Shown piece by piece: positions 29,258 to 38,423 of a DNA stretch of 57,914 bases. The translations under genes and the position numbers were made by a program. Each line of letters opens with the position of its first letter. Within the stretch, counting starts at the first letter, position 1. The notes under the pieces were generated by a model. It saw only the letters and a list, made by a program, of their open reading frames with translations, was not told the DNA's origin and searched no databases. The stretch covers positions 1 through 57,914 of the forward strand of contig CAMLMM010000004.1 in the NCBI GenBank assembly GCA_946481105.1, given 5' to 3'. Origin of the DNA: an uncultured Alphaproteobacteria bacterium (GTDB lineage: Bacteria > Pseudomonadota > Alphaproteobacteria > Micavibrionales > Micavibrionaceae).

Positions 29258-29331
29258 GACCGTGGTTGTAGCAGATATAGACGAAATTTCCAGCCGTTTG
29301 TCGGATGCCGGTTTTATGCTAGAATCACTTT

Positions 29332-30675
29332 ATGGAACGTCTTGCCGATAAAGCCGCCGCGGTACTGGAAACTATCCCCGATCATGAAGTCTATGGTCAG
29401 GTAACGAAAGTGCTTGGCCTTTTGGTCGAAATGTCCGGCTTTGGGCGCGATCTGACAGTGGGGTCGATGGTGCATCTGAGGCCTACCCCGACGAAAGATG
29501 TCCCATGCGAAGTCGTGGGCTTTCGTGAAAATCGCGCCTTACTTATGCCATTTGGGACGCTCGAAGGTGTCGGGCTTGGCTGCCGCGCGTATATCCAGCA
29601 AACCAAACCTGTCGTTTTTCCATCCCATAAATGGCTGGGCCGTGTGATCAACGCACTCGGCAAGCCAGTTGATGGATTGGGGCCATTACAGATGGGTGCC
29701 GTCGCCATCCCGCTTAAGAATGCCGCTCCAGCTGCGCACACACGGCAACGTGTTGGGAAAAAGCTCGACCTCGGCGTGCGTGCCGTCAACAGTTTTGCGT
29801 CCGTCTGCAAAGGCCAGCGTATGGGTATCTTCGCCGGATCGGGGGTTGGTAAATCTGTCCTGCTGTCGATGATGGCCCGGTATACCGAGGCCGAGGTTAT
29901 CGTTATTGGTCTGGTTGGTGAACGCGGCCGCGAGGTACAGGAATTTCTTGAGGACGACCTCGGCCCTGAAGGGCTGGCGCGTTCGGTAGTCATTGTGGCG
30001 ACAGGTGACGAACCTGCGTTGATGCGCCGTCAGGCAGCATATATGACGCTCTGTGTCGCCGAGTATTTCCGTCAGGAGGGCAAGCAGGTTTTATGCCTGA
30101 TCGACTCCGTCACGCGTTTTGCGATGGCGCAGCGTGAAATCGGTTTATCCGCAGGGGAGCCGCCGACATCGAAAGGTTATCCGCCGACCACGTTTGGTGA
30201 ACTGGCACGTCTGCTGGAACGTGCTGGTCCCGGGCCGAAAGGCGAGGGGTCGATTACCGGGCTGTTTACCGTGCTGGTCGAAGGTGACGATCATAACGAA
30301 CCTGTCTCGGACTCGGTGCGCGGTATCGTCGATGGTCACATCGTCATGGAGCGCGCCATCGCCGACCGGGGACGCTATCCGGCCATCAATATTCTGAAAT
30401 CTGTATCGCGTTCGCTGCCTGCCGCTTTTACCGAAGAACAGAATGCCATCTACCGCAAAGGCAAGCAGGTGATCTCCGCCTATGAAAATATGGCCGAACT
30501 GATCCGGCTGGGCGCGTATCGTAAAGGCAGCGACCCGACCGTGGATGAAGCCATCCTGCTTTACCCCGAAATCGAGGAATTCCTGACCCAGCGCAAGGGC
30601 GATCATTCGACAATTGACGAAGGATTCAGCCGTTTAGCCGAGATTCTGGGGATGAATTATACGCCCGAGAACTAA
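29332..30675 (+). CDS. fliI: Flagellar export ATPase FliI
   Basis: A 447-residue hexameric ATPase of the flagellar type III export gate, related to F1-beta. Walker A is AGSGVGKS (about 168-175), then [15 protein letters not shown], Walker [22 protein letters not shown] and the FliI-type [20 protein letters not shown]; the ending [13 protein letters not shown] is standard. Only fliJ, three genes on, is a recognisable flagellar neighbour, so this is a detached fli segment. Confidence 0.96.
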   Translation: MERLADKAAAVLETIPDHEVYGQVTKVLGLLVEMSGFGRDLTVGSMVHLRPTPTKDVPCEVVGFRENRALLMPFGTLEGVGLGCRAYIQQTKPVVFPSHKWLGRVINALGKPVDGLGPLQMGAVAIPLKNAAPAAHTRQRVGKKLDLGVRAVNSFASVCKGQRMGIFAGSGVGKSVLLSMMARYTEAEVIVIGLVGERGREVQEFLEDDLGPEGLARSVVIVATGDEPALMRRQAAYMTLCVAEYFRQEGKQVLCLIDSVTRFAMAQREIGLSAGEPPTSKGYPPTTFGELARLLERAGPGPKGEGSITGLFTVLVEGDDHNEPVSDSVRGIVDGHIVMERAIADRGRYPAINILKSVSRSLPAAFTEEQNAIYRKGKQVISAYENMAELIRLGAYRKGSDPTVDEAILLYPEIEEFLTQRKGDHSTIDEGFSRLAEILGMNYTPEN

Positions 30676-30741
30676 TTTTTATTGTTTTTCGTAAGTAATT
30701 TATGCCACATTGCCCATAATCACTAAAAATATTGGTTTAAT

Positions 30742-31275
30742 ATGAGTAGCTTAGTACATCATCGTCGTACCGCAAAACTGAATGCATGGCTTGATTTCCT
30801 TGGGGCCAGCCACAACGTAGACATGCCGGTCATGGAATTCTTTGCTGACCTGTCGGGTCAATTGGATCATCTTGGCCGTGGTCTCGCCGATCTTCATTTC
30901 ACGCTGTCTAGCAATTGGAAGCCGGGAACGCATAAAACTATCAGCCTGAGCCAGATGGGTAAGCCAGTGGTTGAGATTAATATTGATGGTAGTGATGACA
31001 ACAAAGTGTCTATCAAGCGCAAAGGTCGCCAGTTCCGCAAACACGACTTTGCTTTGCCAGACCGAGGTGTTGAAGCAGCCAATATGGTCATTGAGCAACT
31101 GATAGCTCCAATCCACGAGAGTGATTTATTGCGCGTATTTAGCCGCGTAGTTGAGGCACCAGTTATCCTCGATCACGCCACACTGAAAGAATATGATATG
31201 CGCAATGCTGAAGCAGGAGTTTTACAGCGTGGGCTTGGCGTTGATCGTCCAGTACACCGTAGCTTTGCCAGATAA
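30742..31275 (+). CDS. Unknown basic protein between fliI and fliJ
   Basis: A 177-residue soluble protein, net basic (patches HHRRTAK, KRKGRQFRKHD, a C-terminal RPVHRSFAR). It has no membrane segment, signal peptide or recognised motif. A central stretch KTISLSQMGKPVVEINIDGS looks beta-rich. It starts 66 bases after fliI and its stop overlaps the start of the next unknown gene (TAATG), which is acidic, so the two products may form a complex. Base composition is lower in GC than fliI. Confidence 0.65.
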   Translation: MSSLVHHRRTAKLNAWLDFLGASHNVDMPVMEFFADLSGQLDHLGRGLADLHFTLSSNWKPGTHKTISLSQMGKPVVEINIDGSDDNKVSIKRKGRQFRKHDFALPDRGVEAANMVIEQLIAPIHESDLLRVFSRVVEAPVILDHATLKEYDMRNAEAGVLQRGLGVDRPVHRSFAR

Positions 31276-31829
31276 TGGCATTCCTGGCCACTTTAAAAAC
31301 CACTATGGATACCGCCGTTTCGGCGGAGGTTACGCCTTATCTGGAATTTATGGATCAGCTTAAGGCTGATGCTGGTGAGATTGCTGATATATTGGCGTCT
31401 GTTTACAACACTTACAATCCAGCAGTTATCTTTTCTTATGCGGCCTCGGTTGATATGGTTACGTTGCATTTCTGCCGTGATCTGTTTCATGACCGCGAAG
31501 AAGAGCTTGACGCAATGACTCAAGCTGAACTTGATGAAACGGATGTCACCGAAGAGTATTACTGGACGATAGCAATCAATCGCGAAGAAACCGCCTTTGT
31601 GCTGTCATATAATACGGCCCCACCGGATCCGAATGATCATTTTCCTGATAAGGGCGAAGAAAACATAGCGTTCAAAGATTTCCCACTCACTGAGTATGGG
31701 TATCAATATGCCATCGCGGCGATGGTTACCGAATTGTCCCGTTTCCTTCCGGATGAGGTTAAGCTGGCTTATTACCACGAAAATAATCGCCGCCGGGGTC
31801 AACAAGCCATCGATTTTATGCTAAAATAG
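31275..31829 (+). CDS. Unknown acidic protein between fliI and fliJ
   Basis: A 184-residue soluble, markedly acidic protein (HDREEELDAMTQAELDETDV is one patch), mostly helical at both ends and with no recognised domain. Its ATG overlaps the previous stop codon, a strong sign of coupled translation with the basic partner, and fliJ begins four bases after it ends. Position argues for a flagellar-export or chaperone-like role; that is inference only. Confidence 0.65.
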   Translation: MAFLATLKTTMDTAVSAEVTPYLEFMDQLKADAGEIADILASVYNTYNPAVIFSYAASVDMVTLHFCRDLFHDREEELDAMTQAELDETDVTEEYYWTIAINREETAFVLSYNTAPPDPNDHFPDKGEENIAFKDFPLTEYGYQYAIAAMVTELSRFLPDEVKLAYYHENNRRRGQQAIDFMLK

Positions 31830-31833
31830 CCGT

Positions 31834-32265
31834 ATGGCTGACCTCAAACCCCTGATACGGCTGCGTAAATACCGCGTCGAAGAGAAGCAAAAGGCGATGG
31901 CGGAGTTATTCCGCCAAGCCGAATTGCTGGAGGCGCGGAAGCGCGTTCTGTTAGGTGATGTTGACCGTGAAGAGCAACATGCATTGGCGTCCGACGAACT
32001 GGATGCCTATATCACCTTCGCCGCCTATGCCGCGCGCGTCCACAAGGAAGTCGAAAACCTGAACCAGAATTTAAAGAAGCTTGATGTCCGTATTGCCAAG
32101 GCGCAGGAAGATATGCGTGAGGCGTTTTCCGAACAGAAGAAGGTCGAAATTATCCAGCGCAACCGCGACGAGGAAGAAGCCGCTAAAGAAGCTCAGAAAG
32201 AGGCGAACATTCTGGATGATGTGGGTATCGAAGGGTTTCGCCGTCGCGCCGAGAGTGAAGAATAA
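31834..32265 (+). CDS. fliJ: Flagellar export protein FliJ-like
   Basis: A 143-residue, almost wholly helical coiled-coil protein (MADLKPLIRLRKYRVEEKQK through ..AKEAQKEANILDD), the size and layout of FliJ, the stalk that sits in the FliI ring and binds FlhA. FliJ sequences diverge strongly, so the call rests on coiled coil, length, the typical LIRLRKYRVEEKQ opening and location downstream of fliI. A strong terminator follows immediately. Confidence 0.8.
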   Translation: MADLKPLIRLRKYRVEEKQKAMAELFRQAELLEARKRVLLGDVDREEQHALASDELDAYITFAAYAARVHKEVENLNQNLKKLDVRIAKAQEDMREAFSEQKKVEIIQRNRDEEEAAKEAQKEANILDDVGIEGFRRRAESEE

Positions 32266-32294
32266 AAAAACCGGACATCTCGCCCGGTTTTTTT
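32264..32294 (+). terminator. Bidirectional terminator after fliJ
   Basis: A perfect 11-bp stem AAAAAAACCGG/CCGGTTTTTTT with a 9-base loop, between fliJ and the convergent slipin gene. A/T runs on both sides let it work in both directions. Confidence 0.9.
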
Positions 32295-32313
32295 ATCATT
32301 CAATTTCGGCTTG

Positions 32314-33066
32314 TTATTTCTTACCAAGCAAATCAGTCGCATTTTTCAGCATATCGAGCGGCAATGGCAGGACAATCGTGCTGGCTCCTTTGGATGTTGC
32401 GAATTCACCCAGCGTCCCAAGATAACGGAGCTGCATGGTTTCCGGGCGGCGCGACAGGATTTCGGCGGCTTCATCCAGCTGTTTGGCGGCCTGTAATTCG
32501 CCTTCGGCATTGATGATTTTGGCGCGGCGCTCCCGCTCGGCTTCGGCTTGACGACCAATCGCCTTGATCATGCTGGGGTCAATATCAACATGCTTGATTT
32601 CAATGCTGATGATTTTAATTCCCGAGCCTTCGGTCTGGGCATCGAGTTCCGATTGAATGGCTTTGTTCAGTTCGGTACGTTTTTGCAGCATATCATCGAG
32701 GTCATGCTGACCGAGTATGGAGCGAAGGGTGGTTTGCGCCATCTGGTTGGTACGGAACAGGAAGTCTTCGTTACGGTTGATGGCCAGACCCGGATCGGTC
32801 ACGCGGAAGTTCAGCACGCCGCTGACACGCACTGAAATATTATCTTTCGAGATAAGATCCTGCGCCGGGATATCGTCGGTGCGGACCCGGATATCGACCA
32901 TCTGCATCTGTTGGATAACCGGCAGAACCAGCTGCAGGCCCGGGTTGCGCATCCCGGTATATTTACCGAGCGTATAGACGACGCCGCGCTCATATTCCTT
33001 GATAATGCGGATACTGGCGAATAGCAGCACCACCAGAATAACTGCTACGATGGGTAAAAACGTCAT
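32314..33066 (-). CDS. SPFH/band-7 protein (slipin, stomatin-like)
   Basis: A 250-residue protein with one N-terminal membrane helix (LPIVAVILVVLLFASI) and the band-7 domain, including VVYTLGKYTGMRNPGLQLVL and TTLRSILGQHDLDDMLQKR. Slipins oligomerise in membranes and usually partner with an NfeD protein, here encoded just upstream (25-base gap). Likely part of membrane microdomain or protein-quality control. Confidence 0.93.
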   Translation of the reverse strand: MTFLPIVAVILVVLLFASIRIIKEYERGVVYTLGKYTGMRNPGLQLVLPVIQQMQMVDIRVRTDDIPAQDLISKDNISVRVSGVLNFRVTDPGLAINRNEDFLFRTNQMAQTTLRSILGQHDLDDMLQKRTELNKAIQSELDAQTEGSGIKIISIEIKHVDIDPSMIKAIGRQAEAERERRAKIINAEGELQAAKQLDEAAEILSRRPETMQLRYLGTLGEFATSKGASTIVLPLPLDMLKNATDLLGKK

Positions 33067-33091
33067 GTTAACTCCTCTTGGGTTTTAGAAA

Positions 33092-33532
33092 TCAGTTTTT
33101 CGGATGGATATGCAGGACCATATCTTCTGTACCAGCAACCGTCACGATATCGCCGGGTTGAAAGTTGTGCGCATGGGCACTGTGCGCCTGCCACATTTCA
33201 CCCTGGATGCTCACGCGGCCATCTTTTCCATTCCAGTCTACAATTTTGGCATTCTGATTAATCAGGCCTTCTGCCCCGGTGACGATCGGTTTCTTCAGTC
33301 CGTTAATGGCAACGCGGCTCATAATCACCAGCACAATCATCATACCTGTCGCGATACCGAGGAATATGGGCCAGTCGAGAGGGATGCCGAAAATTCCGCC
33401 CTGTTCGATAATCATATTGCCGCCGACCAGCAGAGACACAATAGCGGCTGCACCCAGCACACCGAAGGAGGGAACGTGCGCTTCAATAATCATCAGGACA
33501 AACGCCAGAATTACAAAATAAAGTCCGGTCAA
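33092..33532 (-). CDS. NfeD-family membrane protein (short form)
   Basis: A 146-residue protein: a helix with the family motif MIIEAHVPSFGVLGAAAI, two further helices, and a C-terminal OB-fold-like beta domain (AKIVDWNGKDGRVSIQGEMW, ..FQPGDIVTVAG). This is the short NfeD type without the ClpP-like protease domain. It pairs with the slipin gene downstream in a two-gene operon. Confidence 0.9.
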   Translation of the reverse strand: MTGLYFVILAFVLMIIEAHVPSFGVLGAAAIVSLLVGGNMIIEQGGIFGIPLDWPIFLGIATGMMIVLVIMSRVAINGLKKPIVTGAEGLINQNAKIVDWNGKDGRVSIQGEMWQAHSAHAHNFQPGDIVTVAGTEDMVLHIHPKN

Positions 33533-33636
33533 TTACGCCCCCATTATCACGCGTTGACACCGGGTTGTGTGCCCGGCGATTTCAAGTATGATTGTAGGGC
33601 AATTACAGGGATTTTCAATAGATTTCGGGGGACGTT

Positions 33637-34887
33637 TTGGCCAATTTACAACTTACGCTTCATAATCCGCAAGTCATAGAAACTCCCTCTCAACTGATAT
33701 TAAAAGAGACGCGCGGCCATGGATGTCTGCGCGTCTTTGGCCTGTTCTTTCTGCTGCCGGGTTTGATGGTTCTGGGGATGGCATTAGGAATTGTGCCCAC
33801 AACGCCACCGCTGGAACCGGGAACAATCCCATGGGCGGCTTGTCTGTTTATGGGCCTGATTTTCTCGGCTGTTGGCGGCTGGATTGCCTTTTACACTACC
33901 AAACTGGTTTTTGACAGCAATCGCCAGCAAGTACAGTTCTATGGCGGACTCATGTTCAAACGGTTGAGCATGTCGGGGGAGAGCATAGCCGATTTCCCAC
34001 GCCTCATTTTACGAGTTGCTGAGATAAGCGATGATGGTGCCGCCAGCTATTACTACATGCTCCAGCTAGAAAGGCAGAACGGTATTGCTTTGCCTGTAGC
34101 CCGGTTTACCGAGGTGCAAGCCGCATTAAGTCTTGCCAAGCTTATACAGCAGCGGTTCAGCCATCTGGAAGTTGTCGACAAGACGATGGAGACGCCGAAG
34201 GTGTTATCGGCCAATGATATGGATCATCAGCTTGCGATGAAAGAGGCCGCGCCGCGCCAGCTGGCCAAGGCCGAGATTGACGGGCTGCGTTTCAGGGAAG
34301 TGGTATCCGCCGGGTCGTATTCCCGGCTGTTTCAGGCCGAGCATAAAGGTGGGACAGTTTTCAAGGTGCAATATCCCAAGCATTTCGTTATGCGTCTGAT
34401 TGTTCTGGCGGGATGTTACGCGTTCTACGGCAACTTCATGGGCTGGGATGTGCGGCGCCAATGGGACTGGTTTACCAAAGAGATTGATGTGACCAACTTC
34501 ACCGTTGAGACGTTCTTCAGCTCGATCATGGCCGGGGCGTGGTTCCTGTTCCTGATTGTGTTGCCCGCCATCGGTGTTATCAAAGAATGGGTCAAGAAGC
34601 CGCGTCAGGCCATCCTGTTTGTCGAGCGCGATCACCTGCTGGTGGACGACATGTCACCACAGACCCAGCGGGGGAAGTATCACATCATCAAGGATGTCAT
34701 TCGCCAGGACGAGATACGCGGTATCGATGTGAAGGCCGAGGGCAAGGACACATGGAAGATCGCCAAGCGCGCCAATATGCTGGTGATACGTGTGCCGAAA
34801 GGGATGATCCGTACGGCGCACGCCTTGGATAAGAGCCAATTAGAGGTAATAAGAGAAACGATTCAGCGGACGATGAATATCAGATAA
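33637..34887 (+). CDS. Unknown four-helix membrane protein (paralogue 1)
   Basis: A 416-residue protein from a TTG start at 33637 preceded by GGGGGA. Two helices near residues 30-80 are followed by a cytoplasmic PH-like beta stretch (TTKLVFDSNRQQVQFYGG), then a second helix pair (about 248-310) and a second similar beta stretch (QAILFVERDHLLVDDMSPQT). The halves look like an internal duplication. The next gene has the same layout. I know no named family; a membrane-anchored scaffold or sensor is possible. Confidence 0.7.
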   Translation: MANLQLTLHNPQVIETPSQLILKETRGHGCLRVFGLFFLLPGLMVLGMALGIVPTTPPLEPGTIPWAACLFMGLIFSAVGGWIAFYTTKLVFDSNRQQVQFYGGLMFKRLSMSGESIADFPRLILRVAEISDDGAASYYYMLQLERQNGIALPVARFTEVQAALSLAKLIQQRFSHLEVVDKTMETPKVLSANDMDHQLAMKEAAPRQLAKAEIDGLRFREVVSAGSYSRLFQAEHKGGTVFKVQYPKHFVMRLIVLAGCYAFYGNFMGWDVRRQWDWFTKEIDVTNFTVETFFSSIMAGAWFLFLIVLPAIGVIKEWVKKPRQAILFVERDHLLVDDMSPQTQRGKYHIIKDVIRQDEIRGIDVKAEGKDTWKIAKRANMLVIRVPKGMIRTAHALDKSQLEVIRETIQRTMNIR

Positions 34888-34904
34888 CGAAAGTAACTAT
34901 ACAC

Positions 34905-36053
34905 ATGAAAAATACGTCAGCCATCTATGTTGATGCACCGAGCAATATCAAATTTTTTGGTCAAAAAATATCGATAAAAGACATTTTATCTATTGTGATT
35001 TTTTCTGCCGTTTTTCTACTTATATTTGGATCAATGGGGCCTGAAATGTGGATAATGTCGATCCCTTTACTGGCTGTTTTGTTGTGGAGTATAAAAGGTG
35101 AAGAAACCGATATTAATATTTCATCTCGAGAAATTATCGTCGCTAAAGGCATTATTTGGAAGCCATATAAACAATCGTATTCTCTCGATGATTTCCACGA
35201 AATAGTGATAAAAAGAGAATTGTTGAAAAGGCACAAATCCAATATTGAATATGAGATCTATAGTATATGGTTAATTAATAAGAGTGAGGCTAATTTGAAA
35301 TTGGCGTCCTCTAGTTCTCTCTCTGAAGTATCAGAAGCTGCACGATTTCTTAGTCAAAGAATTAACGTTCCTGTCATCGATGTTACGACAGGGAAAGAGC
35401 ATACTCTGACCGAAGATGATATGGTTGAATCTTCATCTGGCGTTATATCCGATAATATAGGGCTGAATTCATTATCGAAGCCGAAACTTTCGTCAGATTT
35501 ATTCAAAGCCCGGGTTGAAATTCTTCGGGAAGAAAGCTTAACCCAAATTAGAATTGCTTATCCGTGGCTTCACCTCTCCCATATTATTGTATTTATAGTC
35601 GTCGTTTTTATGGGAGCTCAATTCTTCAATACCTATCATCAGCAGATAAATCTTTTTCTTGAAGATGGAGCGTCCTTTAACAGTTTAAAATATATGGATA
35701 AGATGGCTATTTTTATTGGCGCCTTTCTTGCTGTTTTCTTATCGGTATTTGTATTTAGTATTCTTTTTACCGAGAAAAAGGCGCTAATAACTATCAATGC
35801 GCCTCAATTGGTGATTATGGATCGGGATCGATTTTTTCAGGGTAAGAAAAAACCCTATTTCAAAAGCATCATTGTTGCAGATGAGATTATTGCAATCGAT
35901 ATTATCGAATCGGAAACGTCTTCAAAAGAAAGCAGCTATCTTATAATTCGGGCTGGAAATGAAATTATCAAAACTGGATACGGATTATCCACTGAAGACT
36001 TGAACTATATCAAGCTTATGATTGTGAATCAATTGAATTTGAAAGGGATATAG
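34905..36053 (+). CDS. Unknown four-helix membrane protein (paralogue 2, AT-rich)
   Basis: A 382-residue protein starting 17 bases after paralogue 1 ends, with the same order: helix pair, beta stretch (ETDINISSREIIVAKGIIWK), second helix pair (HIIVFIVVVFMGAQFF; AIFIGAFLAVFLSVFVF) and C-terminal beta stretch (ALITINAPQLVIMDRDRF). Its tail aligns with paralogue 1 by eye (VADEIIAIDI against RQDEIRGIDV; LIIRAGNEIIKT against LVIRVPKGMIRT). It is far more AT-rich than its twin, so it was probably acquired separately. A terminator follows. Confidence 0.7.
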   Translation: MKNTSAIYVDAPSNIKFFGQKISIKDILSIVIFSAVFLLIFGSMGPEMWIMSIPLLAVLLWSIKGEETDINISSREIIVAKGIIWKPYKQSYSLDDFHEIVIKRELLKRHKSNIEYEIYSIWLINKSEANLKLASSSSLSEVSEAARFLSQRINVPVIDVTTGKEHTLTEDDMVESSSGVISDNIGLNSLSKPKLSSDLFKARVEILREESLTQIRIAYPWLHLSHIIVFIVVVFMGAQFFNTYHQQINLFLEDGASFNSLKYMDKMAIFIGAFLAVFLSVFVFSILFTEKKALITINAPQLVIMDRDRFFQGKKKPYFKSIIVADEIIAIDIIESETSSKESSYLIIRAGNEIIKTGYGLSTEDLNYIKLMIVNQLNLKGI

Positions 36054-36056
36054 TAA

Positions 36057-36079
36057 AACGCCGGGGATGACCCGGCGTT
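36057..36079 (+). terminator. Hairpin terminator between paralogue 2 and ppa
   Basis: A perfect 9-bp stem AACGCCGGG/CCCGGCGTT with a 5-base loop, between convergent genes; the flanking T-runs are short. Confidence 0.75.
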
Positions 36080-36083
36080 AAAC

Positions 36084-36617
36084 TTATTTCGCGTTCTTCG
36101 CGCGTTCGATACCTTCGAGGATCATCTGTCCGGCTTTTTCAGCGTCGCCCCAGCCCAGCACCTTCGACCATTTGTTCGGTTCCAGGTCTTTGTAGTGGGT
36201 GAAGAAATGCGCGATCTTTTCGCGCAGGATCGGGCGTATCTGGTCGATGTCTTCGACATTGTCGTGATACGGATAGAGCTTCGTGTGCGGCACGGCGATG
36301 ATTTTCTCATCCACGCCCGCGTCATCTTCCATCATCAGCACACCAACAGGGCGGCACCGCATAACCGAACCGGGCATCACGGCCTGACGTGTAATCACCA
36401 GTACGTCAACGGGGTCGCCGTCACCGGAGAGGGTGTGCGGAATGAAGCCGTAGTTGCCCGGGTAGTACATGGCGGTGTGCAGGAAACGGTCAACGAACAT
36501 CGCGCCGGATTCCTTGTCGATTTCATATTTCACCGGTTCGCCGCCCATCGGGTTTTCGATGATGACGTTCACATCGAAGGGAGGGTTTTTTCCGGTGGCG
36601 ATTTTCATGTAGTCCAT
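36084..36617 (-). CDS. ppa: Inorganic pyrophosphatase (family I)
   Basis: A 177-residue hexameric-type enzyme that hydrolyses pyrophosphate and drives biosynthesis forward. YPGNYGFIPHT, the metal-binding DGDPVDVLVI signature, and YKDLEPNKWSKVLGW are all standard. Length is normal. It begins two bases after the leuB stop, so the two are probably cotranscribed. Confidence 0.98.
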   Translation of the reverse strand: MDYMKIATGKNPPFDVNVIIENPMGGEPVKYEIDKESGAMFVDRFLHTAMYYPGNYGFIPHTLSGDGDPVDVLVITRQAVMPGSVMRCRPVGVLMMEDDAGVDEKIIAVPHTKLYPYHDNVEDIDQIRPILREKIAHFFTHYKDLEPNKWSKVLGWGDAEKAGQMILEGIERAKNAK

Positions 36618-36619
36618 AG

Positions 36620-37735
36620 TCAGGCAGCTTTCTTTAATCTTGATGTCAATTCCATTATCACGGCGTCCCCCATCTGCGCGGTCGAAACCTGTGTGCAGCC
36701 AGCAGCCATGATGTCACCGGTCCGGGTTCCCGCGTTCAACACGGCGCGGACGGCGGCTTCTATATGGTCGGCCAGCGCGCCAAGGTCAAGCGAAAAACGA
36801 CACGCCATCGCAAAACTGAGGATTGCCGCCAGCGGATTGGCCTTTCCCTGGCCTGCGATATCCGGGGCGGAGCCGTGGACAGGCTCATACAGCGCATTTT
36901 GATGCCCCGACGCATCCCGTGCGCCGAGGGAGGCAGACGGGAGCATACCGAGCGACCCGGTGAGCATCGACGCCTCGTCCGACAATATATCGCCGAACAG
37001 ATTATCGGTCACGATCACATCGAACTGACGCGGATTTTTCAGTAACTGCATCGCGCAGTTATCGGCATACATATGCGTCAGTTGCACATCTTTATAATCA
37101 TCCGAAATTTTCGTGATTTCCTCGCGCCATAATTTCCCGCTTTCCATGACATTGGCTTTTTCGCAGGAGCAGACACGCGACTGGCGTTTCCGCGCGAGTT
37201 CAAACGCGACACGCCCGACACGGTGGATTTCGGAAGTGGTATAAACCTGAGTGTTCACGCCCTGACGTTCGCCATTGGGTAAGTCGAAGATACCGCGCGG
37301 CTCGCCGAAATACACGCCGCCCGTCAATTCACGCACAATAAGGATATCGAGTCCGCGCACGATATCGGGCTTCAGTGTCGAGGCATCAATCAGCGCATCG
37401 AACACGATGGCCGGGCGCAGATTGGCGAAGAGACCGAGTTCCTTGCGCAGTTTCAATAGGCCCGCTTCGGGGCGGATCGCGTAATCTACGCGGTCCCATT
37501 TCGTCCCGCCGACGGCACCGAGCAGCACGCAATCAGATTTCCGCCCGAGTTCAATCGTGTCATCCGTGACCGGGACGCCATGCGCATCGATGGACGCGCC
37601 GCCGACCGGACGTTCTGTCACGTTGAGTGTCGCCAGTCCCTGCGCGTTGCAAAAGTCGATCAGTTTGCGCACTTCGCCCATGACTTCGGGGCCGATGCCA
37701 TCGCCAGGGGTGATTAAGATTTGTTTTTGGGTCAT
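36620..37735 (-). CDS. leuB: 3-isopropylmalate dehydrogenase
   Basis: A 371-residue NAD-dependent enzyme of leucine synthesis. It has [12 protein letters not shown] at the N-terminus, [21 protein letters not shown], the catalytic-site region [20 protein letters not shown] and [18 protein letters not shown]. Length is normal. No leuCD genes are adjacent in the window. Its 5' end is overlapped by read-through of the repeat-extended ORF at 37560-38285. Confidence 0.98.
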   Translation of the reverse strand: MTQKQILITPGDGIGPEVMGEVRKLIDFCNAQGLATLNVTERPVGGASIDAHGVPVTDDTIELGRKSDCVLLGAVGGTKWDRVDYAIRPEAGLLKLRKELGLFANLRPAIVFDALIDASTLKPDIVRGLDILIVRELTGGVYFGEPRGIFDLPNGERQGVNTQVYTTSEIHRVGRVAFELARKRQSRVCSCEKANVMESGKLWREEITKISDDYKDVQLTHMYADNCAMQLLKNPRQFDVIVTDNLFGDILSDEASMLTGSLGMLPSASLGARDASGHQNALYEPVHGSAPDIAGQGKANPLAAILSFAMACRFSLDLGALADHIEAAVRAVLNAGTRTGDIMAAGCTQVSTAQMGDAVIMELTSRLKKAA

Positions 37736-38285
37736 TTGGATGTCCTTTATGGGATAACCCCTCTGTTGTAGGGGGAGAGTGCCCCCGTTTCAACCCAAAA
37801 TTCAGCGCGCGGAAGGTAAAAACCGGCGGGCGAGTTAATAGTTCGTTTTGCGGTTTTGGGAAAAAAGTGGGGAGTTGGGAATGAGGCATGCGGAGTGCAC
37901 CCTCACCCGGCACGGAGGCGCCGACCTCTCCCATCAAGGGAGAGGTAAGCAGGGATGAATTCTCCCTCTCCCCTTGTGGGAGAGGGTTGGGGTGAGGGGA
38001 TACGCCGAGTTCCTTCTGCAATTTCCGGATTTTATCCTGCTGTTTCCGCCATTGGAGCCAGGCGCGGCCGAAGGCAATCAGGGCACGGGAGTCACGGAGT
38101 ATCTGGCTGAGTACACGGCGGTCATGGCGACTCCCGGCATCATAGCGGCCATGTTTCAGGGCATTATGGGCGGATATTCTCTTACCCTTATCGGTTTTGG
38201 GTCCGGTGGAGGCATTCCAGGGTTGCCACTTACGGATGGCTTCCCGTTGTTTTTGTTTCTGTTCTTCAGTCCATATCCGGGCCAT
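37560..38285 (-). CDS. Small basic protein extended by palindromic repeat
   Basis: The meaningful part is the first ~95 residues (38285 down to about 38000): [47 protein letters not shown] and a basic helical stretch [19 protein letters not shown]. Short proteins of this ALKHG type are common in alphaproteobacteria with no known function. Beyond residue 95 the frame passes through a palindromic repeat ([12 protein letters not shown]) and runs into leuB in another frame, so the 241-residue length is almost certainly not the ancestral one. Repeats lie on both sides of the gene. Confidence 0.6.
   Translation of the reverse strand: MARIWTEEQKQKQREAIRKWQPWNASTGPKTDKGKRISAHNALKHGRYDAGSRHDRRVLSQILRDSRALIAFGRAWLQWRKQQDKIRKLQKELGVSPHPNPLPQGERENSSLLTSPLMGEVGASVPGEGALRMPHSQLPTFFPKPQNELLTRPPVFTFRALNFGLKRGHSPPTTEGLSHKGHPNDPKTNLNHPWRWHRPRSHGRSAQTDRLLQRAGTGDTQRDRTSGRRRVHRCAWRPGHG
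37898..38000. repeat. Composite palindromic repeat (REP-like), copy 1
   Basis: Outer arms CACCCTCACC and GGTGAGGG enclose two hairpins, CCTCTCCC/GGGAGAGG (about 37925-37945) and CCCTCTCCC/GGGAGAGGG (about 37963-37986). The TCTCCC...GGGAGAGGGTTGGGGTGAGGG type is widespread in proteobacterial intergenic regions. Confidence 0.8.
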
Positions 38286-38336
38286 ACAATACCTCTATCC
38301 CTATTATAGGAATAAATGCATAAATGTCAAGATGAT

Positions 38337-38422
38337 TCCCTCACCTAAATCCTCTCCCGGAGGGAGAGGACTTGAAATACAGAAAACACCCTCTCCCATC
38401 GGGAAAGGGCTGGGGTGAGGGG
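38337..38422. repeat. Composite palindromic repeat (REP-like), copy 2
   Basis: The same family as the copy at 37898-38000, with outer arms CCCTCACC and GGTGAGGGG and inner hairpin CCTCTCCCGGAGGGAGAGG. The two copies bracket the small basic gene. Confidence 0.8.
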
Positions 38423-38423
38423 C

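Noticed and set aside
37898..38422. CRISPR-like array of GAGAGGG repeats
   Set aside because: The repeats are palindromic, unevenly spaced and have no unique spacers of constant length; they are REP-type elements.
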